Below are positions 54,789 to 63,782 of a stretch of 64,000 nucleotides of DNA, in pieces (the first letter of the stretch is position 1; each line of letters begins with the position of its first letter). The DNA is from Epilithonimonas zeae (GTDB lineage Bacteria; Bacteroidota; Bacteroidia; Flavobacteriales; Weeksellaceae), in contig NZ_FSRK01000001.1 of NCBI RefSeq assembly GCF_900141765.1, positions 1,674,001 to 1,738,000 on the forward strand. Reading direction: 5' to 3'. The translations under genes were made by a program, and so were the position numbers. The notes below the pieces were generated by a model that ran no database searches, had not been told where the DNA came from, and was given only the letters and a program-made list of their open reading frames with translations.

Positions 54789-56315
54789 ATGTCAAACCGT
54801 ATGAAAAAAGACCACCTGATTCTATTACTGTTGGTACTGATTAAATTTTTTCTTCAGTATTCATTAATAAACACTGAATATGAATTGCATAGGGATGAAT
54901 ATTTGCATCTTGATCAGGGCAACCATCTGGCTTGGGGCTTTTTATCTGTACCGCCTGTTAATTCCTGGCTTGCCTGGGTAGTTCAAACGCTTGGAGCTTC
55001 TGTGTTCTGGGTAAAATTCTTTCCGGCATTATTCGGCGCACTTACCATAGTGGTTGTATGGAAAATAGTGGAAACTTTGAATGGGGATCTCTTTGCAAAA
55101 ATATTGGCAGCAACAGGCGTATTGCTTTCCATTCTACTACGTTTGAACATGCTATTCCAACCAACTTCCCTGGAAGTATTGCTGTGGACATTGCTGTACT
55201 TTGTTTTGATTCGATATTTTAGATCTGAACAGGCTAAATGGCTATATGTGGCAGCGGTTATTTTTGGAATAGGCTTTTTGAATAAGTATAATATTGTATT
55301 TTCAGTCTTGGGCTTGATACCTGCTCTTTTAATAACCCAACATTGGAAGATTTTCCTTAATAAACATCTGTATTTTTCTGCATTATTAGCCTTGATGATA
55401 ATGTTGCCTAATCTGATCTGGCAGTTTAATCATAATTTCCCTGTAGTTGACCATATGGGTGAGTTAGCAGAAAGGCAATTGGTTCACGTAAGCCGCCTTA
55501 ATTTTTTGAAGTCACAACTGCTTTTCTTCGTTGGAGTACTGTTTGTTTGGCTGCCCGGTTGCTATGCCCTGTTATTTTATAAACCTTTCAAGGAGATTAG
55601 ATTTTTGTTCTGGGCTTATGTTTTTACGATAGTTCTGTTTGTAATTTTTAGGGCGAAGGATTATTATGCGATTGGTCTTTACCCTACTTTTATTGCTATT
55701 GGTGCAGCATATCTTGGTATTTTGTTTGAGAAGAGCCGGATAAAGTGGATTCTGAAGATTACAAGCTTGAGTATTCCTGTACTGCTGTTTTTACCATTGT
55801 ACAATTTTGCTTTTCCAAACAAAAACCCAAAGTATATAGTAGAGCATCCTGATCATTACAAGCGTTGGGGATTATTGCGCTGGGAGGATGGGAAGGATCA
55901 TTCCCTGCCACAGGACTTCGCTGATATGCAGGGCTGGAAGGAATTGACTCAGAAAACTGATCAGGAATATATCAAAGTCTCAAAATATGGGAAGACGTTG
56001 GTCCTTTGCGATAATTATGGACAGGCAGGTGCTATCAATTATTATTCAAAGCAGAACATTAAGGCCGTTTCGTTTAATGCCGACTACCTTTACTGGTTTG
56101 ATCTGAGTGAAAAATATACCAATCTGATCCGCATCAAGGAATATTCTGAGCCTGATGAACTGATTGAAACAGGTCCATATTTTAAAAAAGCTGAATTAGT
56201 GGATTCTATTGTAAATCCGTACGCAAGAGAAAGAGGAACAATGATATTTAGTTTTATGGGGGCAAAAATGGATATCAGAGACCGTCTTAAGGCTGAGATT
56301 GATGATGCTAGATAA
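54789..56315 (+). CDS. GT39-like membrane glycosyltransferase
   Basis: A 508-aa protein with about 10-11 membrane helices. The first periplasmic loop carries the catalytic-type DE motif HRDEYLHLD (about 32-40), as in ArnT/PMT-type enzymes using lipid-linked sugars. The C-terminal domain (about 380-508) is soluble. Because TACTTTTG (54777-54784) is only 4 nt upstream, the second ATG (54801, MKKDHLILL) is an alternative start. The sugar and acceptor are unknown. Confidence 0.85.
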   Translation: MSNRMKKDHLILLLLVLIKFFLQYSLINTEYELHRDEYLHLDQGNHLAWGFLSVPPVNSWLAWVVQTLGASVFWVKFFPALFGALTIVVVWKIVETLNGDLFAKILAATGVLLSILLRLNMLFQPTSLEVLLWTLLYFVLIRYFRSEQAKWLYVAAVIFGIGFLNKYNIVFSVLGLIPALLITQHWKIFLNKHLYFSALLALMIMLPNLIWQFNHNFPVVDHMGELAERQLVHVSRLNFLKSQLLFFVGVLFVWLPGCYALLFYKPFKEIRFLFWAYVFTIVLFVIFRAKDYYAIGLYPTFIAIGAAYLGILFEKSRIKWILKITSLSIPVLLFLPLYNFAFPNKNPKYIVEHPDHYKRWGLLRWEDGKDHSLPQDFADMQGWKELTQKTDQEYIKVSKYGKTLVLCDNYGQAGAINYYSKQNIKAVSFNADYLYWFDLSEKYTNLIRIKEYSEPDELIETGPYFKKAELVDSIVNPYARERGTMIFSFMGAKMDIRDRLKAEIDDAR

Positions 56316-56381
56316 ACTTTTTACATTTCACATTAAATTTAATTGTTTTGCTGAATCATAAACGATTTAATGGCTAATACA

Positions 56382-56389
56382 TATCTTTG
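56382..56389 (+). promoter_or_regulatory. -7 element of the histidine kinase gene
   Basis: TATCTTTG 8 nt before the ATG at 56398. It fits the -7 consensus; a -33 match with correct spacing was not found. Confidence 0.4.
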
Positions 56390-56397
56390 CTTTTATT

Positions 56398-58383
56398 ATG
56401 AACAGCTCAGAAAATCCATTAAACCACAGCTTTAGCGCTGAACTTGTTATTGAGGCCTTAAGTGCTTCTCCTGCTCCCACGGCCATTTATTCAGGTGAAA
56501 ATATTGTGATACGGTTTGCTAATGAGGGAATGCTTGCGCTTTGGGGCAAAGATGCGTCCGTAATAGGCAAACCATTGATGGAGGCAATTCCCGAATTGGA
56601 AGGTCAGCCTTTTTTCGGTTTGTTGCAGGAAGTCTGGCGTACCGGCAATAGTTTTTCAATTTCAGAAGCGCCTGCTAGACTAATTAAGAACGGTAAGGAA
56701 ACGCTGGATTATTTCGATTATGAGTATAAGGCACTCTTGGATGCTGATAATAAGACCTGGTGTATCTTGAATACTGCATTAAACGTAACAGCTCGCCGTG
56801 ATTTCCTGCAGCAGATCAAAGAGAAAGAGGAACGGGAAAAAGTTTTTAATGAAGAACTAGCTGCTACATTGGAGGAACTGACTTCTACCAATGAAGAACT
56901 CGGCAGTTCTCTGAGTCAGCTAGCACAAAGCAGGGAGTATATCCGTACTATTATTGAACAGGCTCCTGTAGGCATCGCTATGTTGAAAGGACCTAATCAT
57001 ATCATAGAAATTGCTAATCCGAGAATTCTGAACATATGGGGGCGTGAAGAGTCAGAAGTTATAGGTTTTGCACACGAACTGGCACGCCCAGAATTAATCG
57101 GCCAGCCTGTGAACCGATGGCTCAGAGAAGTTTACCAGAGTGGAAAACCTCAGGTCAATAAAGAATTTTTGGTTAAACTTCGTCATCAGGAAGGTCTGAG
57201 GGAGGCCGTTGTTAATTCTATCTATCAGCCTATTTTTTCTGGTGATGGAAGTATTTCTGGGGTTTTGGTTATACTTGAAGAAATTACAGAACAGGTTTTA
57301 GCGCGGAGAAAAAATGAGAATGACCAGCAGATGTTGGCTTTGGCTATTGATGCTGGTGAGCTGGCTACTTTTTATTACCAGCCTACAACCAACCTATTTT
57401 CAGGGAATCCACTTCTGAAAAAATGGTTTGGTTTATCTTTAGATGAAAATCTGGATCTGTCTCTCGCATTGTCAGTGATTGTACCGGAAGACCGTGAGCG
57501 CGTGGTTGAAGCCATTTCGTCTGCACTTAGCAAAAAATCTGATGGTCATTATTTTATTGAATACCGAATCCAAAACAGTACAGACCAAAAGCCAAGGCTG
57601 CTTCAGGCCAATGGCAGGGTTTTTTATGATCAGCAAGGCAATCCTTTGAGCCTCAATGGCACACTGAGGGATATTACAGAACAGAAAAAAGAGGAACAAA
57701 GGAAAGACGATTTTATGGGAATGGTAAGTCATGAACTTAAGACACCTATTACGTCACTTAAGATTTATCTTCAGGTTTTACAACGGGAAGCCGCAAGAAC
57801 AGAAAATATTTCTCAACAAAACATGCTTGAGAAATCTTTAAAGCAGGTTGATAATATGACCGGTATGATTAACGGATTTCTTAATGTTTCAAGGCTGGAT
57901 TCTGGGCAGTTGCATCTGGAAAAAACATCATTTGATTTTCATTCATTGTTCTCTGAAATTGAGGACGAGTTACAGTCAACCATAACAACACATCATTTCG
58001 ATTTTAAGGCATCCGAACCCATTTTGGTATGTGCAGACCGAGAAAAGATATCGCAGGTTCTTCATAACCTGATTGGCAATGCAATAAAATATTCTCCTAA
58101 TGAAAGTGTAATCACTATAGCCTATGAGCCTACTGGGAATGACAGTTTAAAAGTCAGTGTAGAGGATCAGGGCAAAGGTATCTCTGAAGATGATCAACAC
58201 CGGATCTTTGAACGCTATTACAGAATTAAGGACAGCAACAGTGGTTCAATAGCAGGTTTTGGGATTGGACTTTATCTTTGTAAAGAAATTGTTGAACTTC
58301 ACAATGGCAGCGTAGAAGTCCAAAGTAAACTAGGAAGTGGCACTGTGTTTAACTTCTATTTACCTCTTGGAGAAAAAAATTGA
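56398..58383 (+). CDS. PAS domain sensor histidine kinase
   Basis: A 661-aa cytoplasmic sensor without membrane helices. Three PAS domains (about 20-135, 175-300 and 310-430), the first two separated by a coiled-coil linker (KEKEEREKVFNEELAATLEE), precede a HisKA domain with His445 (MVSHELKTPITSL) and an HATPase with NAIKYSPNE, GKGISEDD and GFGIGLYLCKEIV. It should autophosphorylate in answer to a small ligand. No response regulator gene is adjacent. Confidence 0.92.
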   Translation: MNSSENPLNHSFSAELVIEALSASPAPTAIYSGENIVIRFANEGMLALWGKDASVIGKPLMEAIPELEGQPFFGLLQEVWRTGNSFSISEAPARLIKNGKETLDYFDYEYKALLDADNKTWCILNTALNVTARRDFLQQIKEKEEREKVFNEELAATLEELTSTNEELGSSLSQLAQSREYIRTIIEQAPVGIAMLKGPNHIIEIANPRILNIWGREESEVIGFAHELARPELIGQPVNRWLREVYQSGKPQVNKEFLVKLRHQEGLREAVVNSIYQPIFSGDGSISGVLVILEEITEQVLARRKNENDQQMLALAIDAGELATFYYQPTTNLFSGNPLLKKWFGLSLDENLDLSLALSVIVPEDRERVVEAISSALSKKSDGHYFIEYRIQNSTDQKPRLLQANGRVFYDQQGNPLSLNGTLRDITEQKKEEQRKDDFMGMVSHELKTPITSLKIYLQVLQREAARTENISQQNMLEKSLKQVDNMTGMINGFLNVSRLDSGQLHLEKTSFDFHSLFSEIEDELQSTITTHHFDFKASEPILVCADREKISQVLHNLIGNAIKYSPNESVITIAYEPTGNDSLKVSVEDQGKGISEDDQHRIFERYYRIKDSNSGSIAGFGIGLYLCKEIVELHNGSVEVQSKLGSGTVFNFYLPLGEKN

Positions 58384-58641
58384 TTAAACTATTTCTGAAA
58401 GGCAAAGTATTTGGTAATTGGTTTCTTGGAAGGTGTCGAGATTTTTCAATATTACACTAAAATAATCATAATAATCAATGGCCAACAACCGCAAATAGAA
58501 AAAAGACACACTAAATTGTAACCGTGATGTAAATAATGGTTCGATTTGTCCAATTTGCAAAACGAATAAAAACATTACCTATATTTTATGGATTAGCAAC
58601 AGCTGCAAACTGAAAGATTAGAATTTTAGTCTGTAATCCAA

Positions 58642-59088
58642 TTAGTTTTTAAGAATCATCAAACTCCTCTTATGATTTTGGAAACCATAATGTTCATAAA
58701 GTTTTTTAGCTTTCTCATTATGATTTTCTATTTCCAATAAGACAATTTTGAAATTATTTTCAACAGAAAAATCCTTCACAAATTCCAGAGCCTTTTTTCC
58801 CAATGATTTCCCTTGAAATTCCGGTTTTACAAATAATTCATCCAAGAACAGAATCTCGCCACCAAATTCAAAACTGAAATATTTAGCCAAAATAATGTAA
58901 CCTACAATTTCCTCTTCAAAAATAATTTTAAAACAATCTCCGTAATTGTCATTATTGATGAATTTTACAAAATTATCAGTCGTTAATTTTTCATCAAAAG
59001 GATATAAATCAATCGCATAAAAATCCTTCATCATTTCGCATAATTCAGGAATATCAGAGATGTTTGCTTTTAAAAATTCGTGATTCAT
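58642..59088 (-). CDS. GNAT family N-acetyltransferase
   Basis: A 148-aa single-domain GNAT with the acetyl-CoA motif LFVKPEFQGKSLGKKALEFV (about 85-104) and NHNEKAKKLYEHYGFQ near the end. The substrate is unknown. Its ATG overlaps the stop of the thermonuclease gene (ATGA at 59085-59088), so both are translated from one mRNA. Confidence 0.88.
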   Translation of the reverse strand: MNHEFLKANISDIPELCEMMKDFYAIDLYPFDEKLTTDNFVKFINNDNYGDCFKIIFEEEIVGYIILAKYFSFEFGGEILFLDELFVKPEFQGKSLGKKALEFVKDFSVENNFKIVLLEIENHNEKAKKLYEHYGFQNHKRSLMILKN

Positions 59089-59585
59089 TTTTTCTTTTTA
59101 TTTTCTCTCCAGAGCCAAGGCGCAACTGGAACATTATCTTTCCAGAGTCCTACTCTATTTTTTCGAGCTTCGTTTTCCAGTTTTGCATAAGAAGAATCTT
59201 TGGAATATTTTTTATAATGCCAAGCCATTCCTTGTTTTAGCATTTGCTTATTCACATTTTGATTTTTATCATTGATGACAACTGCAATTAATCGTTTATA
59301 TCGGTCGTATTTTTCTGCTTGAACTATGACAATTTTTCCGAAACAAAGATTGGATAAAGTTTGTTTCGCCTGATTTCCAAAGGGCTGCGTTCCTCTTTTC
59401 TCCGGCGAATCTATGTGTGCGAGACGAATTTTAATGGGATTTTTCTTGTAAAGAACTTCCATTGTATCACCATCAGAAATCCCAATGACTTTCGCAGAAA
59501 ATGTTTTATGACTAAGATTTTCCTTAAATTGACTTTGCCCAAAACAGAGAATCGAGATAAAGATTAATACTAAAAATCTATTCAA
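59085..59585 (-). CDS. Thermonuclease family protein
   Basis: A 166-aa secreted nuclease of the staphylococcal nuclease type: short signal peptide (FLVLIFISILCFGQ), SDGDTMEV, catalytic IRLAHIDSPEKRG and DRYKRLIAVV, and a GLWKD near the end. It should cleave DNA and RNA with Ca2+. It overlaps the downstream GNAT gene by 4 bp. Confidence 0.88.
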   Translation of the reverse strand: MNRFLVLIFISILCFGQSQFKENLSHKTFSAKVIGISDGDTMEVLYKKNPIKIRLAHIDSPEKRGTQPFGNQAKQTLSNLCFGKIVIVQAEKYDRYKRLIAVVINDKNQNVNKQMLKQGMAWHYKKYSKDSSYAKLENEARKNRVGLWKDNVPVAPWLWRENKKKK

Positions 59586-59590
59586 AATAA

Positions 59591-60184
59591 TTAAATCTCA
59601 AATTTCTTTTTAGCCAATTCTTTTCTTACACGGCTCAAACTTTCCGGAGTAATTCCAAGGTAAGAAGCTACCATCCATTGTGGCGCACGAAGCATCAGAT
59701 TCGGGTATTTTTTCAGGAAATCCAGATAACGTTCTTCCGCAGTTGTGCTAATCAAAGCATTTACTCTATTCTGAAGATTCTTGATATGGTTAAACATCAA
59801 TCGTTGATTTTTTTCGGCAACATCAGGATAGATTTTTGAAAGATTCTCAAAGAAACCTTCTCTTGTCACCACAATCGTACTTTCCTCGATGGCTTCTATG
59901 TAGAATCTCGATTTTTCGTTAAGCAACTGACTGGTTGTATCAGAAATAATCCAGTTTTCCGGCGCAAATTGTATCACGTGTTCTTTCCCAGCTTTATCAA
60001 TAGAATACATTCTCAATAAGCCTTTTTCCACAAAAAATGTACAGTCAGAAATCTCGCCTTCTCTCAGGATGATTTCGTTTTTTTTAACTTCTTTGATTTC
60101 ATAAAAAGATGAACATAGTTCTAAGCTTCCAATCGGAACACCTAGTATTTTAGAAAGATGATTGCGGAAATTCTGATATTCCAT
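59591..60184 (-). CDS. Crp/Fnr family transcriptional regulator
   Basis: A 197-aa regulator with N-terminal cNMP-binding barrel (about 25-120; GEISDCTFFVEKGLLRMY) and a C-terminal HTH of the type MVASYLGITPESLSRVRKEL (about 167-186), like that of the protein at 1483-2052. It lies 5 bp upstream of the thermonuclease gene on the same strand. Effector and targets are unknown. Confidence 0.88.
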   Translation of the reverse strand: MEYQNFRNHLSKILGVPIGSLELCSSFYEIKEVKKNEIILREGEISDCTFFVEKGLLRMYSIDKAGKEHVIQFAPENWIISDTTSQLLNEKSRFYIEAIEESTIVVTREGFFENLSKIYPDVAEKNQRLMFNHIKNLQNRVNALISTTAEERYLDFLKKYPNLMLRAPQWMVASYLGITPESLSRVRKELAKKKFEI

Positions 60185-60216
60185 TTGTGTTGATTGTATT
60201 TAATGAGCAAGGATGA

Positions 60217-60594
60217 TTAATTAACTGTATGCAAATCGATATTTTGGTGAGATGCGTTGTACGTTGATTTTCCATTTTCCAGAACGATAAGCTGTGGACT
60301 CTGGTGAACAATATCAAAACGGGATTCAATTTCGTTTGATAAGTTTCTGTGAGCTAACAAATCCAAAAAATAATACGAGTAATCTTTATCCGAATTCTGC
60401 ATTTGCTTTTCGAAGTTTTTCAACACAGTTTTACTGATGAAACAACGTGTAGAATGTTTGAAAATCAAGACTTTTTGCTGAGAAGATTTCTCAACAGCAG
60501 AATCCAAATCTTTTTCAGATTCAATTTTTCTCCAAAGACTTTTGGTCTGATCCTGCTCTTCTTTTTTACCAAATATTTGATCTAAAAATCCCAT
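60217..60594 (-). CDS. ytxJ: YtxJ-like bacillithiol-system redox protein
   Basis: A 125-aa cytoplasmic thioredoxin-fold protein of the YtxJ family with one active-site Cys in KHSTRCFISKTVLK (about 49-62) and the family ending SPQLIVLENGKSTYNASH. YtxJ is counted as a monothiol bacilliredoxin. This suggests that the host makes bacillithiol. It lies 33 bp upstream of the Crp/Fnr gene. Confidence 0.87.
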   Translation of the reverse strand: MGFLDQIFGKKEEQDQTKSLWRKIESEKDLDSAVEKSSQQKVLIFKHSTRCFISKTVLKNFEKQMQNSDKDYSYYFLDLLAHRNLSNEIESRFDIVHQSPQLIVLENGKSTYNASHQNIDLHTVN

Positions 60595-60649
60595 AAAATC
60601 GATTTGAGTAAAATTATGATTTTATATCGAAATAGAAAAAAAATTTTGA

Positions 60650-61345
60650 CTAATGGTGATGATGAAACAAATGTCCGCCTAAAGCCAAAACAATTCCGCA
60701 AATGACCAGAATAATCTTTTGCCAGTCCATCTTGTGATTCTTGTTACTTTCAAAAATAATTACGGACGAAATATGAAGGAAAATTCCGCCAACTACAGCC
60801 AAGAAATAGACTTTCAAATTCTCGTCAAAGTACTTCCCTAAAAGCATTCCCAGAGGTGAAGCCAAAGCAAAAACGAGGACAATCAGCCAGAATTTGGTAG
60901 AGAAATTTTTGCTGTGAGCCAAGAAACTTCCCAAGACAAATGAAATCGGGATATTATGAAACAAAATCCCTAATAAGTAAGGAGAAAACGTCTCTTTCTC
61001 GTGTGATAAAGGAATTCCTTCTATAAAAGCGTGAACAAACAGTCCGATAATCAACGCAACAGGAATAATAGAATGTTCATCGGAATGATGATGAAGATGC
61101 CCGTGTTCAAAACCTTTGGTCAAACTTTCCAGCAACATCTGAATCAAAACCCCGAGAATGACAAAAATCCCAATATTATGGTCTTCTGAATGATAAACTT
61201 CTGGAAAAACTTCATTCAAGCAAATCGTTATCAAGAAACCGGCACTTAGAATGAGAAGATTTTTGGCGAATTGTTGTTTGCTTCCGAAATACTTCCCGAG
61301 AAAAACACCAATCAGAACACTTAAAATTAATAGAAGTATAATCAT
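60650..61345 (-). CDS. ZIP family metal transporter
   Basis: A 231-aa inner-membrane protein with about 8 helices. The histidine-rich loop GHLHHHSDEHS (about 82-92), then HAFIEGIPL and LGILFHNIPISFVLG in helices 4 and 5 form the metal path of ZIP proteins; the C-terminus ends HLFHHHH. It should import Zn2+, Mn2+ or Fe2+. The YtxJ gene follows 55 bp downstream. Confidence 0.88.
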   Translation of the reverse strand: MIILLLILSVLIGVFLGKYFGSKQQFAKNLLILSAGFLITICLNEVFPEVYHSEDHNIGIFVILGVLIQMLLESLTKGFEHGHLHHHSDEHSIIPVALIIGLFVHAFIEGIPLSHEKETFSPYLLGILFHNIPISFVLGSFLAHSKNFSTKFWLIVLVFALASPLGMLLGKYFDENLKVYFLAVVGGIFLHISSVIIFESNKNHKMDWQKIILVICGIVLALGGHLFHHHH

Positions 61346-61359
61346 CTTAAAACTTAAAT

Positions 61360-62088
61360 CTATTTAATCTTTCTAAACAAATTAATACATCTTTGTGATT
61401 TGCTTTCATCAAAATCATTCAGTTGATAATCGCCCCAACGTTGGATTAATTCGAAACCAAATTCATATGCAAATTTCAGGATTTTTTCAGGAGAAGTCAG
61501 CTTTACTCTTTCGAAAAAGTGGTGTTTTTTATCATCCGCTTCAAAATCAATTTCCTTCATAATACACTCATCTTCAATATGTTTTTTGATATTGAAAACG
61601 ATATTTTCTCTCACGATTGAAGAGCTCGGGGTAATGACTTTTTTTACATATTCTGCATTCAGAAAATCCAAAACAAAAAAGCCATCATCCTTCAAAACAT
61701 CAGAAACAGATTGGAAAACACTTTTATCCTCTTCTTCTGTTTCAAAATATCCAAAACTTGTAAACAGATTGAAAACCGCATCTACAGGCTCACTTTCTAT
61801 TTTATTTCGCATATCGTGAACCTGAAACTTCAAAGTTTCTGTCTCAAATTGCTTATCAAAACGGATACTTTGTTCAGATAAATCCAATCCTAAAACATCG
61901 TAACCCAATTTGTTTAGATAAACAGAATGTCTGCCCTTTCCGCAAGCCAGATCAATTATTTTTGAGTTTTTCTCGAGTTTCACATAATCCGTTAAAAGAT
62001 TCAGAAAATCTTCTGCTTCCTTATAATCGTGATTTTTGTAAAGAATATGATAATATGGTGTATCAAACCATTCTTCGAACCATTGCAT
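61360..62088 (-). CDS. Class I SAM-dependent methyltransferase
   Basis: A 242-aa methyltransferase from the ATG at 62088 (MQWFEEWFDTPYYHIL); the frame is open to 62190 but residues there look non-coding. SAM motif I is KIIDLACGKGRHSVYL (about 44-59) with acidic LGLDLS after it, and an NLFTSFGYFE motif. Substrate unknown. A TATTTTTG box ends four bases before the ATG, suggesting a leaderless transcript. Confidence 0.87.
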   Translation of the reverse strand: MQWFEEWFDTPYYHILYKNHDYKEAEDFLNLLTDYVKLEKNSKIIDLACGKGRHSVYLNKLGYDVLGLDLSEQSIRFDKQFETETLKFQVHDMRNKIESEPVDAVFNLFTSFGYFETEEEDKSVFQSVSDVLKDDGFFVLDFLNAEYVKKVITPSSSIVRENIVFNIKKHIEDECIMKEIDFEADDKKHHFFERVKLTSPEKILKFAYEFGFELIQRWGDYQLNDFDESKSQRCINLFRKIK

Positions 62089-62092
62089 CTTG

Positions 62093-62100
62093 CAAAAATA
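62093..62100 (-). promoter_or_regulatory. -7 element of the methyltransferase gene (leaderless candidate)
   Basis: On the minus strand TATTTTTG is followed by CAAG and the ATG at 62088. Its divergent partner has TACTTTTG-CAAA-ATG (62198-62212): both gaps are four nucleotides. Confidence 0.5.
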
Positions 62101-62197
62101 GTGAAATTTTGGTTGGATGATGGAAGTTTTATGATTGAAGTTAACATCGTATTGAAAATCATCCAGCTTCCTTCTTCTAACATCGAGCAAAAAACTC

Positions 62198-62205
62198 TAC
62201 TTTTG
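62198..62205 (+). promoter_or_regulatory. -7 element of the RlmL-like gene (leaderless candidate)
   Basis: TACTTTTG is followed by CAAA and the ATG at 62210, the same four-base spacing as the divergent methyltransferase gene. The expected transcription start is at or next to the A of the ATG. Confidence 0.5.
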
Positions 62206-62209
62206 CAAA

Positions 62210-63376
62210 ATGGATATAAATAATCTAAAGATACAGGTCAAAACTTTTTTTGGTCTGGAACAAGTCTTAGCGGAAGAGATTAAAAAACTGGGCGGTAAAA
62301 ATGTAGAAGTTAAAAACCGTGCGGTAACTTGTGAAGGCGACCTTGGTTTTCTTTACAAACTCAATTATTCTTGCAGAACAGCTCTTAAAATTTTGGTTCC
62401 GATAATGGAATTCAAAGCTTTTAACGAGACCAAATATTACGATAAATTATACAAGTTTGAGTGGGACCAGTTCTTGGAACCGAACCAGACCTTTGCTATT
62501 GATGCAACTGTAAACTCAGAGAGATTCAGTCATTCGCAGTTTATGACTTTGAAAATGAAAGACGCCATTGTTGATTATTTTCAGGAAAAACATAAGGTAA
62601 GACCTAATATTAATAAAGATAATCCGGATATCAAATTCCATCTTCATATTGACAGAGAATTGGTTTCAATCTCTCTTGACAGTTCGGGAGATCCGCTTTT
62701 CAAACGTGGTTACAGAAAGGAACAAACAGTTGCACCAATCAATGAAGTTTTGGCAAGCGGAATGTTGCAACTTGCCGGCTGGGATGGAAAAGGTAATTTT
62801 CTAGACCCAATGTGTGGTTCAGGAACTTTGTTGATAGAAGCAGCGATGATTGCAATGGATTTGCCGGCGCAGACTTTTAGAAGGAATTTTGCTTTCCAGA
62901 ATTGGAAAAACTATGATTCTGAATTATTCAAAACCATCAAAGAAGTTCGACTGAATCGGGTGAAGGAATTCACCGGGAAAATTGTAGGTTACGACATCGA
63001 TTATAGCGCTTTGGATGCAGCAAGAGCTAATATAGAATCTGCCGAGATGGAAGATGTTATTACAGTTAGAAATAAAAACTTCTTCGATTCTGAGAAAGAT
63101 ATGTTCCCGTTGCTGATGGTTTTCAATCCACCTTATGACGAGAGAATTTCTATTAATGATGATGATTTCTACAAAAAAATTGGTGATACTTTCAAACAAC
63201 ATTATCCAAATACTTTGGCTTGGTTGATTTCTGCAGACCTTGACGCGCCAAAAAAAATAGGATTGAGACCTTCCAGAAAAATCAAGTTATTCAACGGAAA
63301 ATTGGAAACGAGATTTTTGCAGTATGAGATGTATGATGGATCGAAGAAAGGGAAATATATGGATAAGCAATCATAA
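62210..63376 (+). CDS. THUMP-domain RNA methyltransferase (RlmL/Trm14-like)
   Basis: A 388-aa enzyme. An N-terminal THUMP RNA-binding domain (about 50-155; FAIDATVNSERFSHSQFMTL) is followed by a Rossmann methyltransferase with FLDPMCGSGTLLIEAAMIA (about 200-218) and the amino-methylating motif FNPPYDERI (about 305-313). It probably makes an m2G in rRNA, as RlmL does for G2445 in E. coli. It is shorter than fused RlmL/RlmK proteins. Confidence 0.92.
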   Translation: MDINNLKIQVKTFFGLEQVLAEEIKKLGGKNVEVKNRAVTCEGDLGFLYKLNYSCRTALKILVPIMEFKAFNETKYYDKLYKFEWDQFLEPNQTFAIDATVNSERFSHSQFMTLKMKDAIVDYFQEKHKVRPNINKDNPDIKFHLHIDRELVSISLDSSGDPLFKRGYRKEQTVAPINEVLASGMLQLAGWDGKGNFLDPMCGSGTLLIEAAMIAMDLPAQTFRRNFAFQNWKNYDSELFKTIKEVRLNRVKEFTGKIVGYDIDYSALDAARANIESAEMEDVITVRNKNFFDSEKDMFPLLMVFNPPYDERISINDDDFYKKIGDTFKQHYPNTLAWLISADLDAPKKIGLRPSRKIKLFNGKLETRFLQYEMYDGSKKGKYMDKQS

Positions 63377-63377
63377 T

Positions 63378-63725
63378 TTACCTTATTATCTTTATTAGAT
63401 AAAATATTCCGAATAGTATTAGAAAAATTGACAACAAAGTGACTCCATAAATTTTATAAATCTTTTTGGATTGTTGCAAATCAGAAACGCCATAATTTTC
63501 ATTCACAGGAATTATGGCGTTTTCTTTTAATATCAAATTAATCTGCTCACGATTTTCTTCAAGAAAATAATATCTGCAATAATTAGAAATATTTGTGTTG
63601 CTTATATCTTCAGCAAAAAAAGAAATTCTATTTTGCGAAACAAGATTTTCAAATTGCACATAATCTTTGAATTGAATCAACGTTTTGAAATGTTCTTTTT
63701 CGAAAATATTAAAATCCATTGACAC
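63378..63725 (-). CDS. Hypothetical single-span membrane protein
   Basis: A 115-aa protein with a soluble N-terminal part (NIFEKEHFKTLIQFKDYVQF, FENLVSQNRISFFAED) and one C-terminal membrane helix (about 91-113; LLSIFLILFGIFYLIKII). The family is not recognised. An alternative start two codons later is possible. It converges with the RlmL-like gene, one base apart. Confidence 0.65.
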   Translation of the reverse strand: MSMDFNIFEKEHFKTLIQFKDYVQFENLVSQNRISFFAEDISNTNISNYCRYYFLEENREQINLILKENAIIPVNENYGVSDLQQSKKIYKIYGVTLLSIFLILFGIFYLIKIIR

Positions 63726-63782
63726 TTTTTCTCAAATTTAAAACCTTTTTCAATATTTTTGAAAATAATTTCATAATTCACA

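Noticed and set aside
58384-58575. A 63-codon minus-strand ORF after the PAS histidine kinase gene.
   Set aside because: Hydrophobic, low-complexity translation and no family signs; it fills an otherwise empty AT-rich gap and is probably chance.
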